Below, piece after piece: positions 1 to 11,516 of a DNA stretch of 64,000 bases. Position 1 is the first letter of the stretch, and every line of letters starts with the position of its first letter. Below the pieces are notes generated by a model. It was not told the DNA's origin and ran no database searches. It saw only the letters and a program-made list of their open reading frames with translations. Both the position numbers and the translations under genes were made by a program. The stretch is from contig WAID01000008.1 in the NCBI GenBank assembly GCA_016584495.1, positions 496,001 through 560,000 on the forward strand, given 5' to 3'. Source of the DNA: Celoporthe dispersa. Lineage: Eukaryota; Ascomycota; Sordariomycetes; Diaporthales; Cryphonectriaceae.

Positions 1-493
1 AGTAGTCCCGACATTTTCAATCTCCAAGGGGTGTTAATCCCCTCCATGATAACCTCTACGAGGAAAGAAAGATAGTGTGTTTAAGATACAGCTGTGATCC
101 GTGTACTAGACTTATTGTGCCCAAAAGCCTTATGCCATGACAGTCTAACTTTGTGCAGCCCAATGAACCGTCGGACCACCAGACCAGGAACGAGAATTTC
201 CGTTTGCGAATGATAACAGGCCACGTAGAAAAGTGTACCGTGTAATCAATTCCACCTTCCAAAAAAAACAATATGTCAGGCTATGATAATTTATCAAAAC
301 ATCCAAAAGGTAGCTTATAAGAATCCATACCACTGGGTTTCTGATATGCAGTTCGTATCATTGCCCCTTAATCAACTATCTAAGAAGTAATCACCAACTC
401 TCGTCAATCATTGGATCACATAGCCTCTTTTGACATAGTGTTAATGACAGGTCGTCAACGGATGAAAAGTAACCATAAGAAACCTTGTGATCA
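1..493. other. Intergenic, no gene seen
   Basis: I see only short unrelated open frames and moderately AT-rich sequence here. It lies downstream of the stop codon of the FAD monooxygenase that reads leftwards, so part of it should be that gene's 3' untranslated region and terminator. Confidence 0.5.
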
Positions 494-1994
494 TCACGCT
501 CCGGGACCAAGTACTATCTCCCTCGCCGGCAGATCTATCATCTCGACGATGATGGGCTTCCCATCAGGACCATAGCGCTGTGCGTTGGAATGAAGATTCC
601 TCGAGTCCCGTACCGTCTGCGCGCCCCTCTTGACCATTTCCTCGTTGTGCTCGGCAACAACCTCTCTGACAGTGCCAATGTCCTTGAATCCGGCCCCTCT
701 CTCAAGCTCACCCAGCTTCTTGCCGAGCTTCAGCGTGTCAAGGAACGCATTATAGCCACCCTCACCTCGGAACGGCGTCGTGACATGGGCCGCATCCCCG
801 ATCAGGATGACCCGGCCGGCCGGCAGGCTCACACCGGGGATGTTGTCGAGCTCGAGGTCGCGCCAGACGTGGGTGTGGGCCCTGATCCCCTCGGCAGAGG
901 TCGACTCGAAGATCTCGCGCAGGTGAGGTGGCAGCTTGGCGACCGCCTTCAGTACGTGGTCCAGCTTCTCCTGCTGGGTAGCCTTCTGGAGCCAGTGGTC
1001 GGGATCCGCAACAGCAGGGTCGTCCTGGAGGGTGTTCCAGTAATAACGGCCCGAGAGGCCATCCGGGTGGACGTAGTGAAGCCCAGCAAAGGCGAGGAAG
1101 CCCAGGTCGGGACGGATAATCATGTAGCCGCTGTGGCCCAGGGCCAGTTGGCGCTTGAAGGCCTCCCCGGATAGGGTTAATTCACCTATGACTGTGGCAA
1201 TGGGGACGACTTTGAGAAGATCGCTGGCTGGGCGCCGGAGGAGTTGCTCTCGGACTTGGTTCCTCCAGGGTTAGCTAGGTTGCAAGTCGAGGTGTGCCGC
1301 GTAAAACGGACGGAGGCCCAGTAATTAACACAAGGGATGATTTACCGATACTCTGAGCACCGTCTGCGCCGATAAGGAGGTCTCCCTTCGCACTACTACC
1401 GTCCTCAAAATAGACCGTGACTCCATCATCATCATGCTCGATGCGTGTCACGCGCTTGCCCCATTGAATTGGGATATTTGTCGCCAGCCAGTTCCGGAGA
1501 CGATGGCGCTCCGCGCGAATGAAGGGCAGTCTAGGAGAGTCCTATTTCCAGAAGACGAAGTAATTCATGAAAAATCAGTATAAAGCGACCTCAAAGCAGG
1601 AAGAGGTCAACAATGATGCAAGGTAGGCAGCGTAATTACCTCAAAGCCAACTCTTTTCTCCAGAGTAACATTACCAGGCATATAAATGGCAAGTTGGGCA
1701 GGGAGGTTGAGAGGCACCAAATGGCTTGTTGAAGCTTTCAGGTCGGGCATGTCATCTGGAACAGACGACGTAAATTCATCAATGATACTATTTGGCTGGG
1801 TTAGTGTGACGATTCCTTCATGAATTGAGTAAGCAAGTAAGTTAGAAATACTGGTGAAGAGCAATTGCCCATCCTTGAAAGCGCGAGTCCTGGCTCGAAT
1901 CGCGCTCGAATATCTCGAATGAAATGCCCTGTCTTCGCAGATTCTGAGCCAGCGAAAGGCCGCCTAAGCCTGCTCCGACAATGAGAACGTGCAT
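494..1994 (-). CDS. FAD-dependent monooxygenase (PF01494-type, salicylate-hydroxylase-like)
   Basis: Flavoprotein aromatic/polyketide hydroxylase family: FAD- and NAD(P)H-dependent hydroxylation of a small substrate, usually cytosolic. My four-exon model on the minus strand is 1994-1852, 1787-1640, 1541-1346 and 1254-494. The introns of 64, 98 and 91 nt have GT-AG ends, and all junctions keep frame to give 415 residues, the usual family length. The N-terminus has the Rossmann dinucleotide motif GAGLGG (residues 7-12) directly after the start Met, followed by an ERDSSQDSRFQGWAI-type segment. The second FAD-binding GD motif, GDAAHVTTPF, falls near residue 315. No transmembrane segment is evident. 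It is divergent from the dioxygenase at 2900. The substrate cannot be told from sequence; zeaxanthin-epoxidase-like and secondary-metabolite hydroxylases share these motifs. The reading frame is intact, unlike several other genes here. Confidence 0.85.
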
Positions 1995-2899
1995 GTTGAC
2001 TGTTGAACGCGAAAAAAATATCGTCTTGGGTGCTGCAGATGAAAAGCGAGTTCTGCAAGTCTTGCGAAAACTCGACTGATATTCTGCCTGGCCGCATTGC
2101 AGTCTCGAGAGCAAACAGAGGTGGTGATATTAAATGTTGCGGTGTAGGATTTGCGACCTTGAAAGGCTGCTGTGGTAGTATACCGAGCCAGAAGGACAGG
2201 GGACTCCATGATCCCGACCGTGTTCAATCATCGGTTCTCTCCAGATTGCATGTCGAATGTTTCCAAACACGGTTTCAGAGGAATTCTTGCGTCAAAAGGC
2301 GCCGAACGCCGGCGCCCGGCGATGTACGTAAGCCGCCCATTTAGAACCGCTGCGGCCTCCCTCAGGGAGCGGCTGGCGATGTCGACAGGAGGATGAGCCG
2401 AGGGTCGCGGCGCAGCTTATTGATTATCAACACAGAAGCAGGTTCGTGAACGGTGTCCGGGCAGCATATATGCATTAAAATGGCCGAATCGAAAGGTTTC
2501 TATGATGAATGGTGCAGTGAACCTCGGGGGCGGCACGGAATATAACTTCTAGATATATCGGAATTCCGATCGTATGATCTTATTGCGGTCAGCCTAGTCT
2601 GACCACATTCCAAACACCACACAACCCAACTTGAATACCTCCGGAGACGGCATTTCTGTCAAAGTCCGGCGATGAGTTTTGAAAGAATGAGGATTTGAGG
2701 CAATAGGTTGGGATTACTGGGTTCACGGGCAAGATAATATATTAAGTTGCATGAAACGGTCAAAGTAAAACAGAAAAGCCTGGTGAGTTTTATCAAGTCG
2801 CCGCACCGACTGACTGACTGCCTTGCGTTGCTCTCCATCTTCTCCTTGCAAACTTCTACAGCATACTATACTTCCTAAATCGGCAATACCACCATCACA
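1995..2899. promoter_or_regulatory. Divergent intergenic region between monooxygenase and dioxygenase
   Basis: About 905 bp separate the two start codons, which point away from each other, so this stretch must hold both promoters. The dioxygenase leader just before 2900 is pyrimidine-rich and ends in an ATG with A/C-rich context (CACAATGCC), typical of ascomycete starts. I could not assign a specific factor site. The open frames seen here on both strands look like chance. Confidence 0.5.
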
Positions 2900-3954
2900 A
2901 TGCCCAAGGACAATATCCAGCTACCAATCATTGACCTGAGTGGATACATCAACCCAAAATCCCCCGAGGATAGGGCGCGAGTGATCGAGCAAGCACGTAA
3001 CGCGGCTCAGGAATTTGGATTTTTCCAGGTCAAGGGCCATGGCATACCCGTAAGCCTGCAGAGAGATCTCATCCGGTGCATGGGCAACTTCTTCAACCAG
3101 CCGACCGAGGAGAAGCTCAAGCTGTCCTTCCTCAAGAACCCTTGCCGCCGTGGGTATGAAGCCTCTGGGGATTCACTGCGCGAGGGAGATGCTCTACCGG
3201 ATGCAAAGAGGTAAGACAATTTGATCCAATTCAGTAATGATTCAATGTGTCAAATTTTACTCGCGCAAGGCGTTTCATCGCCGTGCTGACGATGATCCAA
3301 AAGTGCTTCTTCGTGGGCGAGGACGATCCCAAGATAGAGTTTTCTGGCTTTTTCGGCCCCAATGTCTGGCCTGACCTCCCTAGAGAGGACTTCCGCGACC
3401 CAGTCACCGAGTATTACGCCCAGACCAAGCAGCTGGGCAAGACTCTCTGGTCGATTTTGCTGGAAGGTCTGGGCCGCCCAGCCTCGACCGTGGAGTCCTT
3501 CTCCAAGCGGCCTGTTGTCCCGATGAAGATGATTCGCTACCCTCACGCGAACACCGTGCTCCCAGGGCAATTTGGTATTGGGGCCCATACAGACTTTGGT
3601 GGCATCACTGTCTTGCTGGTGCAGCCTGACAAGCCTGGCCTGGAGGTGTGGCTTGATGACCGCAAGGAGTGGATGGATGTCCCGCCGCTGGAGGATGTTT
3701 ACATTATTAACTGCGGGAACATGGTCCAGCGTTGGTCGGGCGGTCAGTACAAGAGTGCCCTGCACAGGGTCTTGAACAAGACAGATGGGGAGAGGCTCTC
3801 GTGTGCCACCTTCTGGCACGGCGATATGGATGCTACCAACCCGCTGATCCCAGATGCTTCGGACACGGAGACGATCGGCCAGCTTATCATCAAGCGCTTC
3901 CGCAACCAGTACTCTGCTACCAAGGAGGTCATTGCCCAGGTCGGACTAGCTTAG
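2900..3954 (+). CDS. Fe(II)/2-oxoglutarate-dependent dioxygenase (isopenicillin-N-synthase-like)
   Basis: Cytosolic non-haem iron oxygenase with an N-terminal DIOX_N region (LPIIDLSGY at residues 8-16) and a C-terminal 2OG-Fe(II) oxygenase domain. Iron ligands visible: H210 and D212 in HTDFG, and H269 in LHRV. The co-substrate R-x-S pair is R279/S281. In-frame model: exon 2900-3210, intron 3211-3269 (GTAAG start), exon 3270-3954, 331 residues. That junction inserts about 11 residues (RFIAVLTMIQK) not expected in the family. An intron end at 3303 has a better branch point (CTGAC near 3286) and would restore the usual AK-E-x-FFVG stretch, but is one base out of frame, so a lost base near 3205-3210 is possible. 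The substrate is unknown; plant hormone oxidases and fungal secondary-metabolite oxygenases share the fold. Possibly co-regulated with the divergent monooxygenase. Confidence 0.82.
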
Positions 3955-6032
3955 CCTGATAAGTAACAGGACTGATAGATATAGCACTCTACTCTTCTAT
4001 TCGAGGATACATTAAAAAAGACGATGCTGAGGTAATTTTAAGTAGGTGTCTTTGCCTTTAATGCCAAATCCATGAGATAGGTCACATTTAACAAGCAACA
4101 ATTTCTTCTCGCATTGCTTAAGCCAAGAGAAGAATTTCGTAAGGGACTAGCTAGCTGATACCTAAGTCTTGCAGTGTAAATCTTCAGGATTTGTTTTGTC
4201 GCTATTCTTGGAGAACAATTGTCCACTCCCAAGCTAGCAGATATTAATTATTACGTTGAGTGGCTTGGTTGAATCACCTTGCCCTATCAGTTGGATGCGG
4301 ATGTCCGAAGATATTGACTGCACACTGCCCTCATTAGTCCTCCACTTGACGAGTTTCCTCCTTATCGCATGATTCGCTTGGCTAGTTGCGGAAAAGGCCA
4401 GTCCAGTTTTAGAAAGATGCTGGCTTGTCCTTATACATGCTACATCGACACGAAGAGCGCGGGCATGATGAATACGGGCGCAAGTGCGCCTTTCAAGAAA
4501 CCCTTTGCAGAAATCTTGTGAGTATCAAACCCATAACAACCACCTATGGTGTAGACTAATAAGCTAAAAAGGGCTACGGAGACATCTTTGCTGAATAAAG
4601 ACGGACTTTTCACCAATCCGCGGAAGAATATCGCCTCGGGCATTATTGGAGGAATTATCTTTCTCATAGCGTTGTTGGGTGGGATCAGAATATTGTGTGG
4701 AAATCTGGGAGGTGACTCCTGGGTTCTAGGCTCACTGCTCTTCACTTGGACGCTGGTAACTTTTGTTTTCGTATGTTGAACGTCAATGATGACAAAACAA
4801 GGTGTGATGACCTCCAGTGGTTGATTATTAGTTAAATATAGCCCAGCTGCAGTATGTCAGTCACTATACGTTTGATGATGGTGAACAACAGTGATTGGGA
4901 TGAAACAAAACACTATCTCATATCAAGTCCTCAAATATCCACATAATTAGTATTGTTGATGCATGCAAGACAGAATTCATCAAGACTTAAGACTCCTGAA
5001 ACTGTCTGCAGCCCTAGTCCGTGCACCGCCTGTGGAGTGTCAACGCACTATTACAGCAGATAAGAGTGATTAGTGCACCCTTACTTACAAGAATTGCTGT
5101 GGGTTCATAGCTGTTAAGCAAAGAATATTGCTAAATTGTTCAACTGGAAAAACCTAACCTGTATTATACAAGTACGTGAGACTAGAAAGAAAAGGAAATG
5201 GTTTGTTACCGTTGATGTAATTAATATCTAGCATATATGTAATAGTCTTAGCTATAGACATAATGCTAACAAAATCCATGTGAAAGCCTGAGCCAGTGCA
5301 TCTCGACGCTCTTGGCTGATATGATCAGCTTGTGGCCACTATGAAGCAATAGCAGTCCCCCTACGAATTCACCCCTGAGCTCTCTGTATAACTAGACCGT
5401 CGTCATGTTTAGCTTATTTCCAGTATAGTTCTACTGTCCAACGCCCCGTGGGCTTCAAGATGGCTTAGTACAAGTTATATTTTATCATGACATCAATAAC
5501 TTGCGAAAACTCCGAAGACTTTATTTTTATTGGGTTGCTGAGTGAGTGTGTCCAGGTGGTGAGGGCGTGCTCTTAGAAAGGAATCTAATAATTTAATAAT
5601 TGAGTCAGCGCTGAAAAGAAAATAATGTATTAGTTTCGACTGACCAACATATGAAACAATAAGTATTTGGAAATGCGGTATGTAAGATCGCTTAACAGAG
5701 GCTTGCGACGGATGAACCGCATCCGTCGCTGACATGCGTTACACTGAAGAATGGTTTGCTACAGAGAGTATCATACGATCAATCCAGATTCATGCAAGGG
5801 AGTTCAGCTACCTACGTAATAAACCGCCGAAATTAACACCCGAGAAAGGACAAGAGAAGCCAACCCGATTGGGTCAACCAACATCTGGCTGCAGTCTGTC
5901 TTTCTTGACTTGAACGTACTTACTTACTCCCTAGGCAGTTTTTGGACATCTGAAGCACATGCATGGATCGATCGTTCTACCACCAAACAAACGACCTTCT
6001 TTGAACGCTCGCGTATTCATCTCACTTTTACG
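3955..6032. other. Long intergenic region, no convincing gene
   Basis: Two kilobases of mixed composition between the dioxygenase stop and the transporter start. The only frame of note is 4588-4779 (+), 63 codons, whose translation has two hydrophobic stretches (near residues 17-36 and 45-62), but it has no recognisable homology. An antisense frame at 4440-4745 covers the same bases. Stretches around 4020-4260 and 4830-5300 are AT-rich and may be eroded repeat sequence. The last few hundred bases should contain the transporter promoter and leader. Confidence 0.4.
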
Positions 6033-7851
6033 ATGGCGTCGGAGCGTTTGCAGCTCTCTTCAGAACCTGCCTCTATCGAGGAAAATGTTCCAACCGGCGA
6101 CCATGCCTCGCAAGTCGAGAAGACAGACGCTTCAGAAGAAAGGCAGACCACATCGGAATCAGACCACCCGGCAGATGACGACGACTATCCCACTGGCATC
6201 AAGCTCTTCTTTATCGTCACGTCTTTATGTTTGGCAGTCTTTTTGATGGCCCTCGACCAGTCCATCCTCGCGACCGCCATCCCGAAAATTACGGATGCCT
6301 TCGACAGCCTAGATGATGTCGGCTGGTATGGTAGTGCCTACCTGCTGACCACTGCTTCGCTGCAGCTGTTGTTTGGCAAATTATACACCTTCTTGAACAT
6401 CAAAAGAATTTTTCTGGCCGCCATCAGCTTCTTCGAGCTGGGGAGTCTGATCTGCGGCGTCGCTCAAAGTTCCGTGATGTTAATCGTCGGTCGTGCCATC
6501 GCCGGAATTGGGGCCGCTGGTTTATTCTCGGGTGGCCTGCTCATCCTCGCAAAGAGTCTGCCCTTATCCAAACGACCCATTTATACGTGAGCCTATCACC
6601 ATATTCTCCCCTCCTTCTGCCTGCAACGTGCTTATGTTATTGTGTATAGTGGTGCTATCACTAGTATGTACGGCGTAGCATCTATTGCCGGGCCCCTTCT
6701 CGGGGGTGTCTTCACTGACAAGGCTACCTGGCGCTGGTGGTAAGTCAGTCCTATTATAAGCTCTCCTCTTCTTTCATAAAAGATCTCGCCTAATAGCATT
6801 GCGAAAGTTTCTTCATCAACCTGCCCATCGGGGCCATCACTTTTATTGGCATCACCATCTTCTTCCCATCCCCCAAGCAGGCAATCAAGACCTTTTCTGC
6901 GGACGAGTCCCTCCTAGCGCGCATCAACCTTTTCGATCCCCTCGGTACCATTCTCTTTATACCCTCTATCATCTGCCTCCTGCTCGCCCTGCAGTGGGGC
7001 GGTTCGACCTACGCCTGGAACTCTGGCCGCGTCGTCGCCTTGTTCGTGCTCACCGGCGTGCTCCTCCTCGCCTTCCTAGCGGTGCAGGGTTGGAAAAAGA
7101 GGACGCGACAGTACCCCCGCGTATCATGAAGCAGCGTACGGTCTGGTCCTCTTCGCTGTACTCGTTCTGTATCGGCGCAGCCCAGTTCATCATGATCTAC
7201 TACGTGCCTATTTGGTTCCAGGCTATACTAGGTGTCACCGCTCTCGAGTCTGGAATCCGGGTCCTCCCTCTACTTCTGGCCAGTGTCGTGGCTGCTTTCC
7301 TCTGCGGTGCCGCAGTGACGGTGTTTGGCTACATCACGCCCTTCATGTTTCTCGGGACTATCTTTTTGGCCACTGGTGGTGGCCTGATCCACACCTGGAC
7401 ACCCGACACTGGGAGCCCCGTCTGGATCGGGTATCAGATTCTGTTTGGGGCTGGATTTGGTATGGCTTTGCAGCTGCCCATGCTGGCGGTGCAGACTGTC
7501 CTGGAACGTGAGGATATGGGGGTCGGGATGGCGCTCATGACCTTCCTGCAATCCCTAGGCGGAGCAGTTTTCGTCTCCGTTGGCCAGAATGTGTTTGACA
7601 ACCAGCTTGTGACGGCCATAGAGACGTATGCTCCATCGGTCAACCCTGAGAGCGTTATATTGGCGGGTGCGACAAGTTTTAGAAACTACGTACCGGCAGA
7701 TCAGCTGGCCAATGTTGTGCTCAGCTACAATGACGCGCTGGCCAAGACGTTCCTCGTCAGTGCCGCCATGGGGGCTGCGTCTATCTTAGGCGCTGCACTG
7801 GTAGGGTGGAGGAGTGCCAAGGGAAGGCAGATGGACATGGCTATGGCTTGA
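6033..7851 (+). CDS. MFS multidrug/toxin exporter, DHA2 (14-TM) type, with one frameshift
   Basis: Plasma-membrane proton-coupled efflux transporter. Three exons: 6033-6586, 6650-6739, 6808-7851; GT-AG introns of 63 and 68 nt keep frame. The N-terminus is a charged cytoplasmic tail (to about residue 55), then membrane segments starting at [15 protein letters not shown]. The [13 protein letters not shown] signature and the antiporter motif C region ([15 protein letters not shown]) identify the family. I chose the ATG at 6033; an upstream in-frame ATG at 5910 would add an unlikely leader. In exon 3 the reading frame changes at the A5 tract near 7096-7107: the upstream frame hits a stop near 7128, while the downstream half stays open and conserved to 7851. 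One missing base explains this. Because both halves are well preserved, I favour sequence error or a very recent mutation over an old pseudogene. Full length would be about 560 residues. Confidence 0.85.
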
Positions 7852-8095
7852 CAAAAAATTGTAGGTGAAAGGTACTGGAGGCGGCGATACGTTCGTTGCA
7901 TAGGGGTTCCCTGATTCATTGTATACTTCCTCAATTCATAAACTCACCATTCTGCTCTCTGTTTCTCTCTCTTTCTCTCTCTATTTCTATACGATTCCAA
8001 CTACGATCTTTGTTGCGGATGATAAACTTCTCGAACACCAATAATATAGTCTAGAGATTGATTGATATTACTTATATCACTTTCCGAAGTGAAAG
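7852..8095. other. Transporter 3' flank and composition boundary
   Basis: Normal-composition sequence with a pyrimidine-rich TCTCTCT tract near 7955-7990, followed by an abrupt fall in GC. This is the left edge of the AT-rich block. Confidence 0.5.
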
Positions 8096-8620
8096 TATAA
8101 TAAGCATTACAGTAACTAATCGTTGCTGAAAATATCGATTGAGTTTATATTAACAAGAGCAGATAACTAAGTTATAGTTTTTGAGTTTTTGAGTCTAGAA
8201 ATATATAAATTTCATAAGTATTGCAAATATTGATTGCTTTCAAAGCTTTCCGTCGCGAGCTTAGACTTCACATTCAGAAGCTGAGATTTCTCATTGGCTC
8301 ATCTGGACCTAAACTCATAAGCTTTAATGCTCGATCTATATAACAGCACTGCTTCTTTTATTACTTGCTTTCTCTTTCTTATTCAAAAAATAATCAATAT
8401 ATATATATGCTTATTAATATTTGCTTTAATCGTTTCAATTATAAGTGTAATAAGCATTGTTATATTTCAAAAACTTAACAAATATACAAAGAATTTATGC
8501 TGATAAAAGCAATATCAAAATATAAATTTAATAATATCGAAAAATTTGAATATTTTTTTAATATATTATTAGCAATAAAATTATTATTTATATAAAATAT
8601 AATAATTTATTTAAAAATAA
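8096..8620 (+). repeat. Degenerate solo-LTR fragments, family D
   Basis: Two starts resembling the family D terminus occur at 8096 (TATAATAAGCATT) and 8446 (TGTAATAAGCATTG), each followed by an AGTTTATRYT-like segment. The better copies of this family are at 44,403-44,819 and 22,935-29,757. Both fragments fade into featureless AT sequence. Confidence 0.5.
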
Positions 8621-9411
8621 AAATTATATTTTTACATATTTAGCTTTTTAATATAGCTTATTTATTACGAATAGCTTTTTTAAATTATTAATATTTTTTT
8701 TAAAAAATTTAAAATAATTATATAAAGTAATTATATAATTAATTTATTAAATAAAAACTTTATTTTGTTCGTAATTTATAATTATAGCTTTTTAAATTAT
8801 ATATTAATAATAAAGCTTTCTTATTTATAATTAAGATAAAAGAATTAATTTGTTTGTTTATTATTTATTTGCTTTTTTTTGTTATTATAATATTATATAG
8901 CTTTTTTTAATTAATAATAATATTTAATTATTTGCAATTATTTTTAATTATAAAATTTTTTGCAAAAGCTAATAAAACAAATAATTTAATATGTTTTTAA
9001 TTGAATTCTTTATAAAATTTTAATTAATATGTAATAAGTTTAAAAAAATTAATTTATTAATTTATTAATTTAAAAAATTTAAAAATAAAAAATTATTAAA
9101 TTTGTTTAATTAATTATAATAATTATTAATTTTATTTATAATTATTTTATTATATTGAAATATTTAGAAAATATTTTCGAAAATTTTAATTAAATTTAAA
9201 ATATTTGAAATAAATTATATTAATTGAAGCAATATAATTAAAATTTTAATATTTATTTTTTAAAATTGAATTGCTTATTTCTAAAAAGCAATATATTCGA
9301 AATTGCTTTTATATTTTTATTATTTCAAAGCATTTCTTATAAGCTATAAAATATATTTTTATATAATTTTATATTTTTTAAAAAATATCAAAAATATTTT
9401 TGCTTTTATAA
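8621..9411. other. Unassigned AT-rich sequence
   Basis: Extremely AT-rich and stop-filled. I could not match it to the elements described elsewhere in the window. It is probably an older, heavily RIP-mutated element fragment. Confidence 0.35.
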
Positions 9412-10150
9412 TCAAAAAATAATAGAAGTAAGAAAATTAAAAAGTTGAAAAAGTTAAATATTAATAATAGAAAAGCTATTAATAATTGAAAAATTATTGT
9501 ATTCGTTAATAATTATTTTATTTAGCTATTCGAATAAAAAAATATTCGATATATATATAATTGAATTTTCTTTCTATTAAAAAGAATATTATATTAATCA
9601 AATAAGATTAAATAACAATAGAATTCTATAAAAAAGAAATTTTATAATAAAAATTAGAATTCCAATATACGAACGAATGTTATTGAAAGATTATTGATTA
9701 GCTAAAAAATGCTAGACGCTAATTAAATAACAAATAATAGTAATTTTAATCAAATCAGTAAAACTAGATTGAAAGAAAATTCAATTATAAATATATCGAC
9801 TATTTCCTTTTTATTCGAATAGCTAGAATAACTATTAACGAATACAATAGTTCTTCAATCAATTTTTTACTTTTTCAACTTTTTAGTTTTCCTACTTCCT
9901 ATTACTTTTTGAGTTTTATTGTCATTTAATTTTATTTAATTAATATAACAATCTTTTTAATAAAATTTCTTCTTATAATTTAATTTAATAACGAATGTTT
10001 GTTTTAAATTAACAATAAAATAAAATTTTTATTACGAAGCTTTTGCTTTTTATTGAAAAATATCGAAATTTTTGCTTCGTTAAATAGAATTAAAGCTATT
10101 TAAAAATAATTTTTATTTATTTCTATATTTAATTAAATATTATAGAATAA
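9412..10150 (+). repeat. Rearranged Copia LTR with internal inversion (palindrome)
   Basis: It begins with the Copia LTR end (TCAAAAAATAATAG at 9412) in the same orientation as the copy at 29,789. At about 9575 it switches to the opposite orientation, running to the same LTR end in reverse (TTTTTGA at 9912). It then resumes the remainder of the first-orientation LTR to about 10,150. The arms 9412-9574 and 9771-9912 are inverted repeats around a spacer of about 200 bp. Confidence 0.65.
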
Positions 10151-10713
10151 TCAAAAGGTAATAAAAAGTAGGAAAACTGAAAGATTGAAAAAGTAGAAAG
10201 TTGATAATCAATAGTTGAAGAATTGTTGTATTCGTTTGTTGTTGTTCTATCTAGCTATTCGAATAAGAAAGAAATATTCGATATATCTATAATTGAATTT
10301 TCTTTCAATCTAGTTTTACTAATTTAATTAAAATTATTATTATTTGTTATTCAATTAGCGTCTAGCATTCTTTAGCTAATTAATATAATTTTAATTTTCT
10401 AATAATATTTATATATTAGAATTCTAATTTTATTATAAAATTCTTTTTCTATAGAATTCTATTATTATTTAATCTTATTTGATTAATATAGCATTCTTTT
10501 TAATAGAATTTCTTATTGTTATTTAATTTAATAACGAATATTTGTTTTAAACTAATAATAGGATAGAATTTCTATTACGAAGCTTTTGCTTCTGTTGAAA
10601 GATATCGGAGTTTTTGCTTCGTTAGATAAAATTGAAGCTATTTAGAATTAATTTTTATTTATTTCTATATTTGATTTGTATTTAATTAGCTATTATAGAT
10701 TAATAGATTAATA
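10151..10713 (+). repeat. Copia LTR (solo or remnant)
   Basis: A full-length copy of the same approximately 550-bp LTR found at 29,789-30,341 and (reversed) 37,715-38,254. It starts TCAAAAGGTAATA and ends GATTAATA. It directly follows the rearranged copy at 9412, so two LTR units stand in tandem. Confidence 0.7.
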
Positions 10714-11201
10714 AGAATAAAGAAAATTATATTACTTAAGCTATTTGTATTAAAAGCATCTTATATTAGAAAAAATTATATAATGCTATTTTCCGAAAAT
10801 ATATTCTAATTCAACAAAATTGAATAAATAAATTAAACGAAGAAAACGAACTAATTTTAATTTTAATTTTCGAAAGCTTTTCTAATAAATATAATAATTT
10901 TGTTTTCTTTATTATATAATAATATTGAATCGATTCTAGCGCATATATAATTACGATATTAATTTTTTTAAACAAATTTAAAAGAATAAGTATTAATTCG
11001 AAATCGAATTTTATTAAATATTTCTATTATATTTGAATTTGTATTTTCATATTGCTATTATTAATATAAATCTTTTATATATTTATTGAATACTTAAGTT
11101 ATAAGAATGCTTATTATATTATAGCTAAAAATTAATATATAAATAGAAATAAAATAAAATATTTTGCTAATAATAATACTATTGAATATATCAATAAATA
11201 A
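10714..11201 (+). mobile_element. Copia internal fragment (left of Gypsy insertion)
   Basis: Read forward, this stretch matches, with RIP-type differences, the reverse complement of the Copia gag-side region around 33,740-34,820. Together with the fragment at 22,197-22,934 it forms a Copia piece split by the 11-kb Gypsy element. About 850 bp of the expected Copia sequence is absent at the junction. Confidence 0.6.
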
Positions 11202-11516
11202 TGATGCACTCACCATCACTTGATGGTGCATTCACCATAGAATGTATGGTGAATTTACTATAGAATGTGTAGTAAATTCACTATGGAATGTATAGTGAAT
11301 TCACTAGTGAATATATAGTGAATTCACTGGTAAATGCGTAGAGTATTTACTATGAAATGCATGGTGAATTCACCAGCGAATGCTGAGTGAATTCACCCGC
11401 AGCTTCTGATAACTATATATATATTTAGAGTAGATTTCGTTTCTCTTTCTTCTTCGAAGAAAGGGTATCTCTCATAATATATCTACAATGCATTGCATAT
11501 TTTAGCTATCTAACAA
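11202..11516 (+). repeat. 5' LTR of Gypsy element B
   Basis: 315 bp, TG...CA ends. Its centre is a tandem array of 23-bp units (11,226-11,402). The 3' part, from the TCTTCTTCGAAGAAAG palindrome to AACA, matches the 3' LTR with C/T and G/A differences. Confidence 0.85.
11226..11402 (+). repeat. 23-bp palindrome-bearing tandem array in 5' LTR
   Basis: Seven complete 23-bp units plus a 16-bp partial unit. Each unit begins with a version of the palindrome GTGAATTCAC, eroded here by RIP in several units. Confidence 0.9.

Noticed and set aside
4588..4779. 63-codon frame with two hydrophobic segments
   Set aside because: No family resemblance, overlapped by a longer antisense frame, no splice context; too weak to call a gene.
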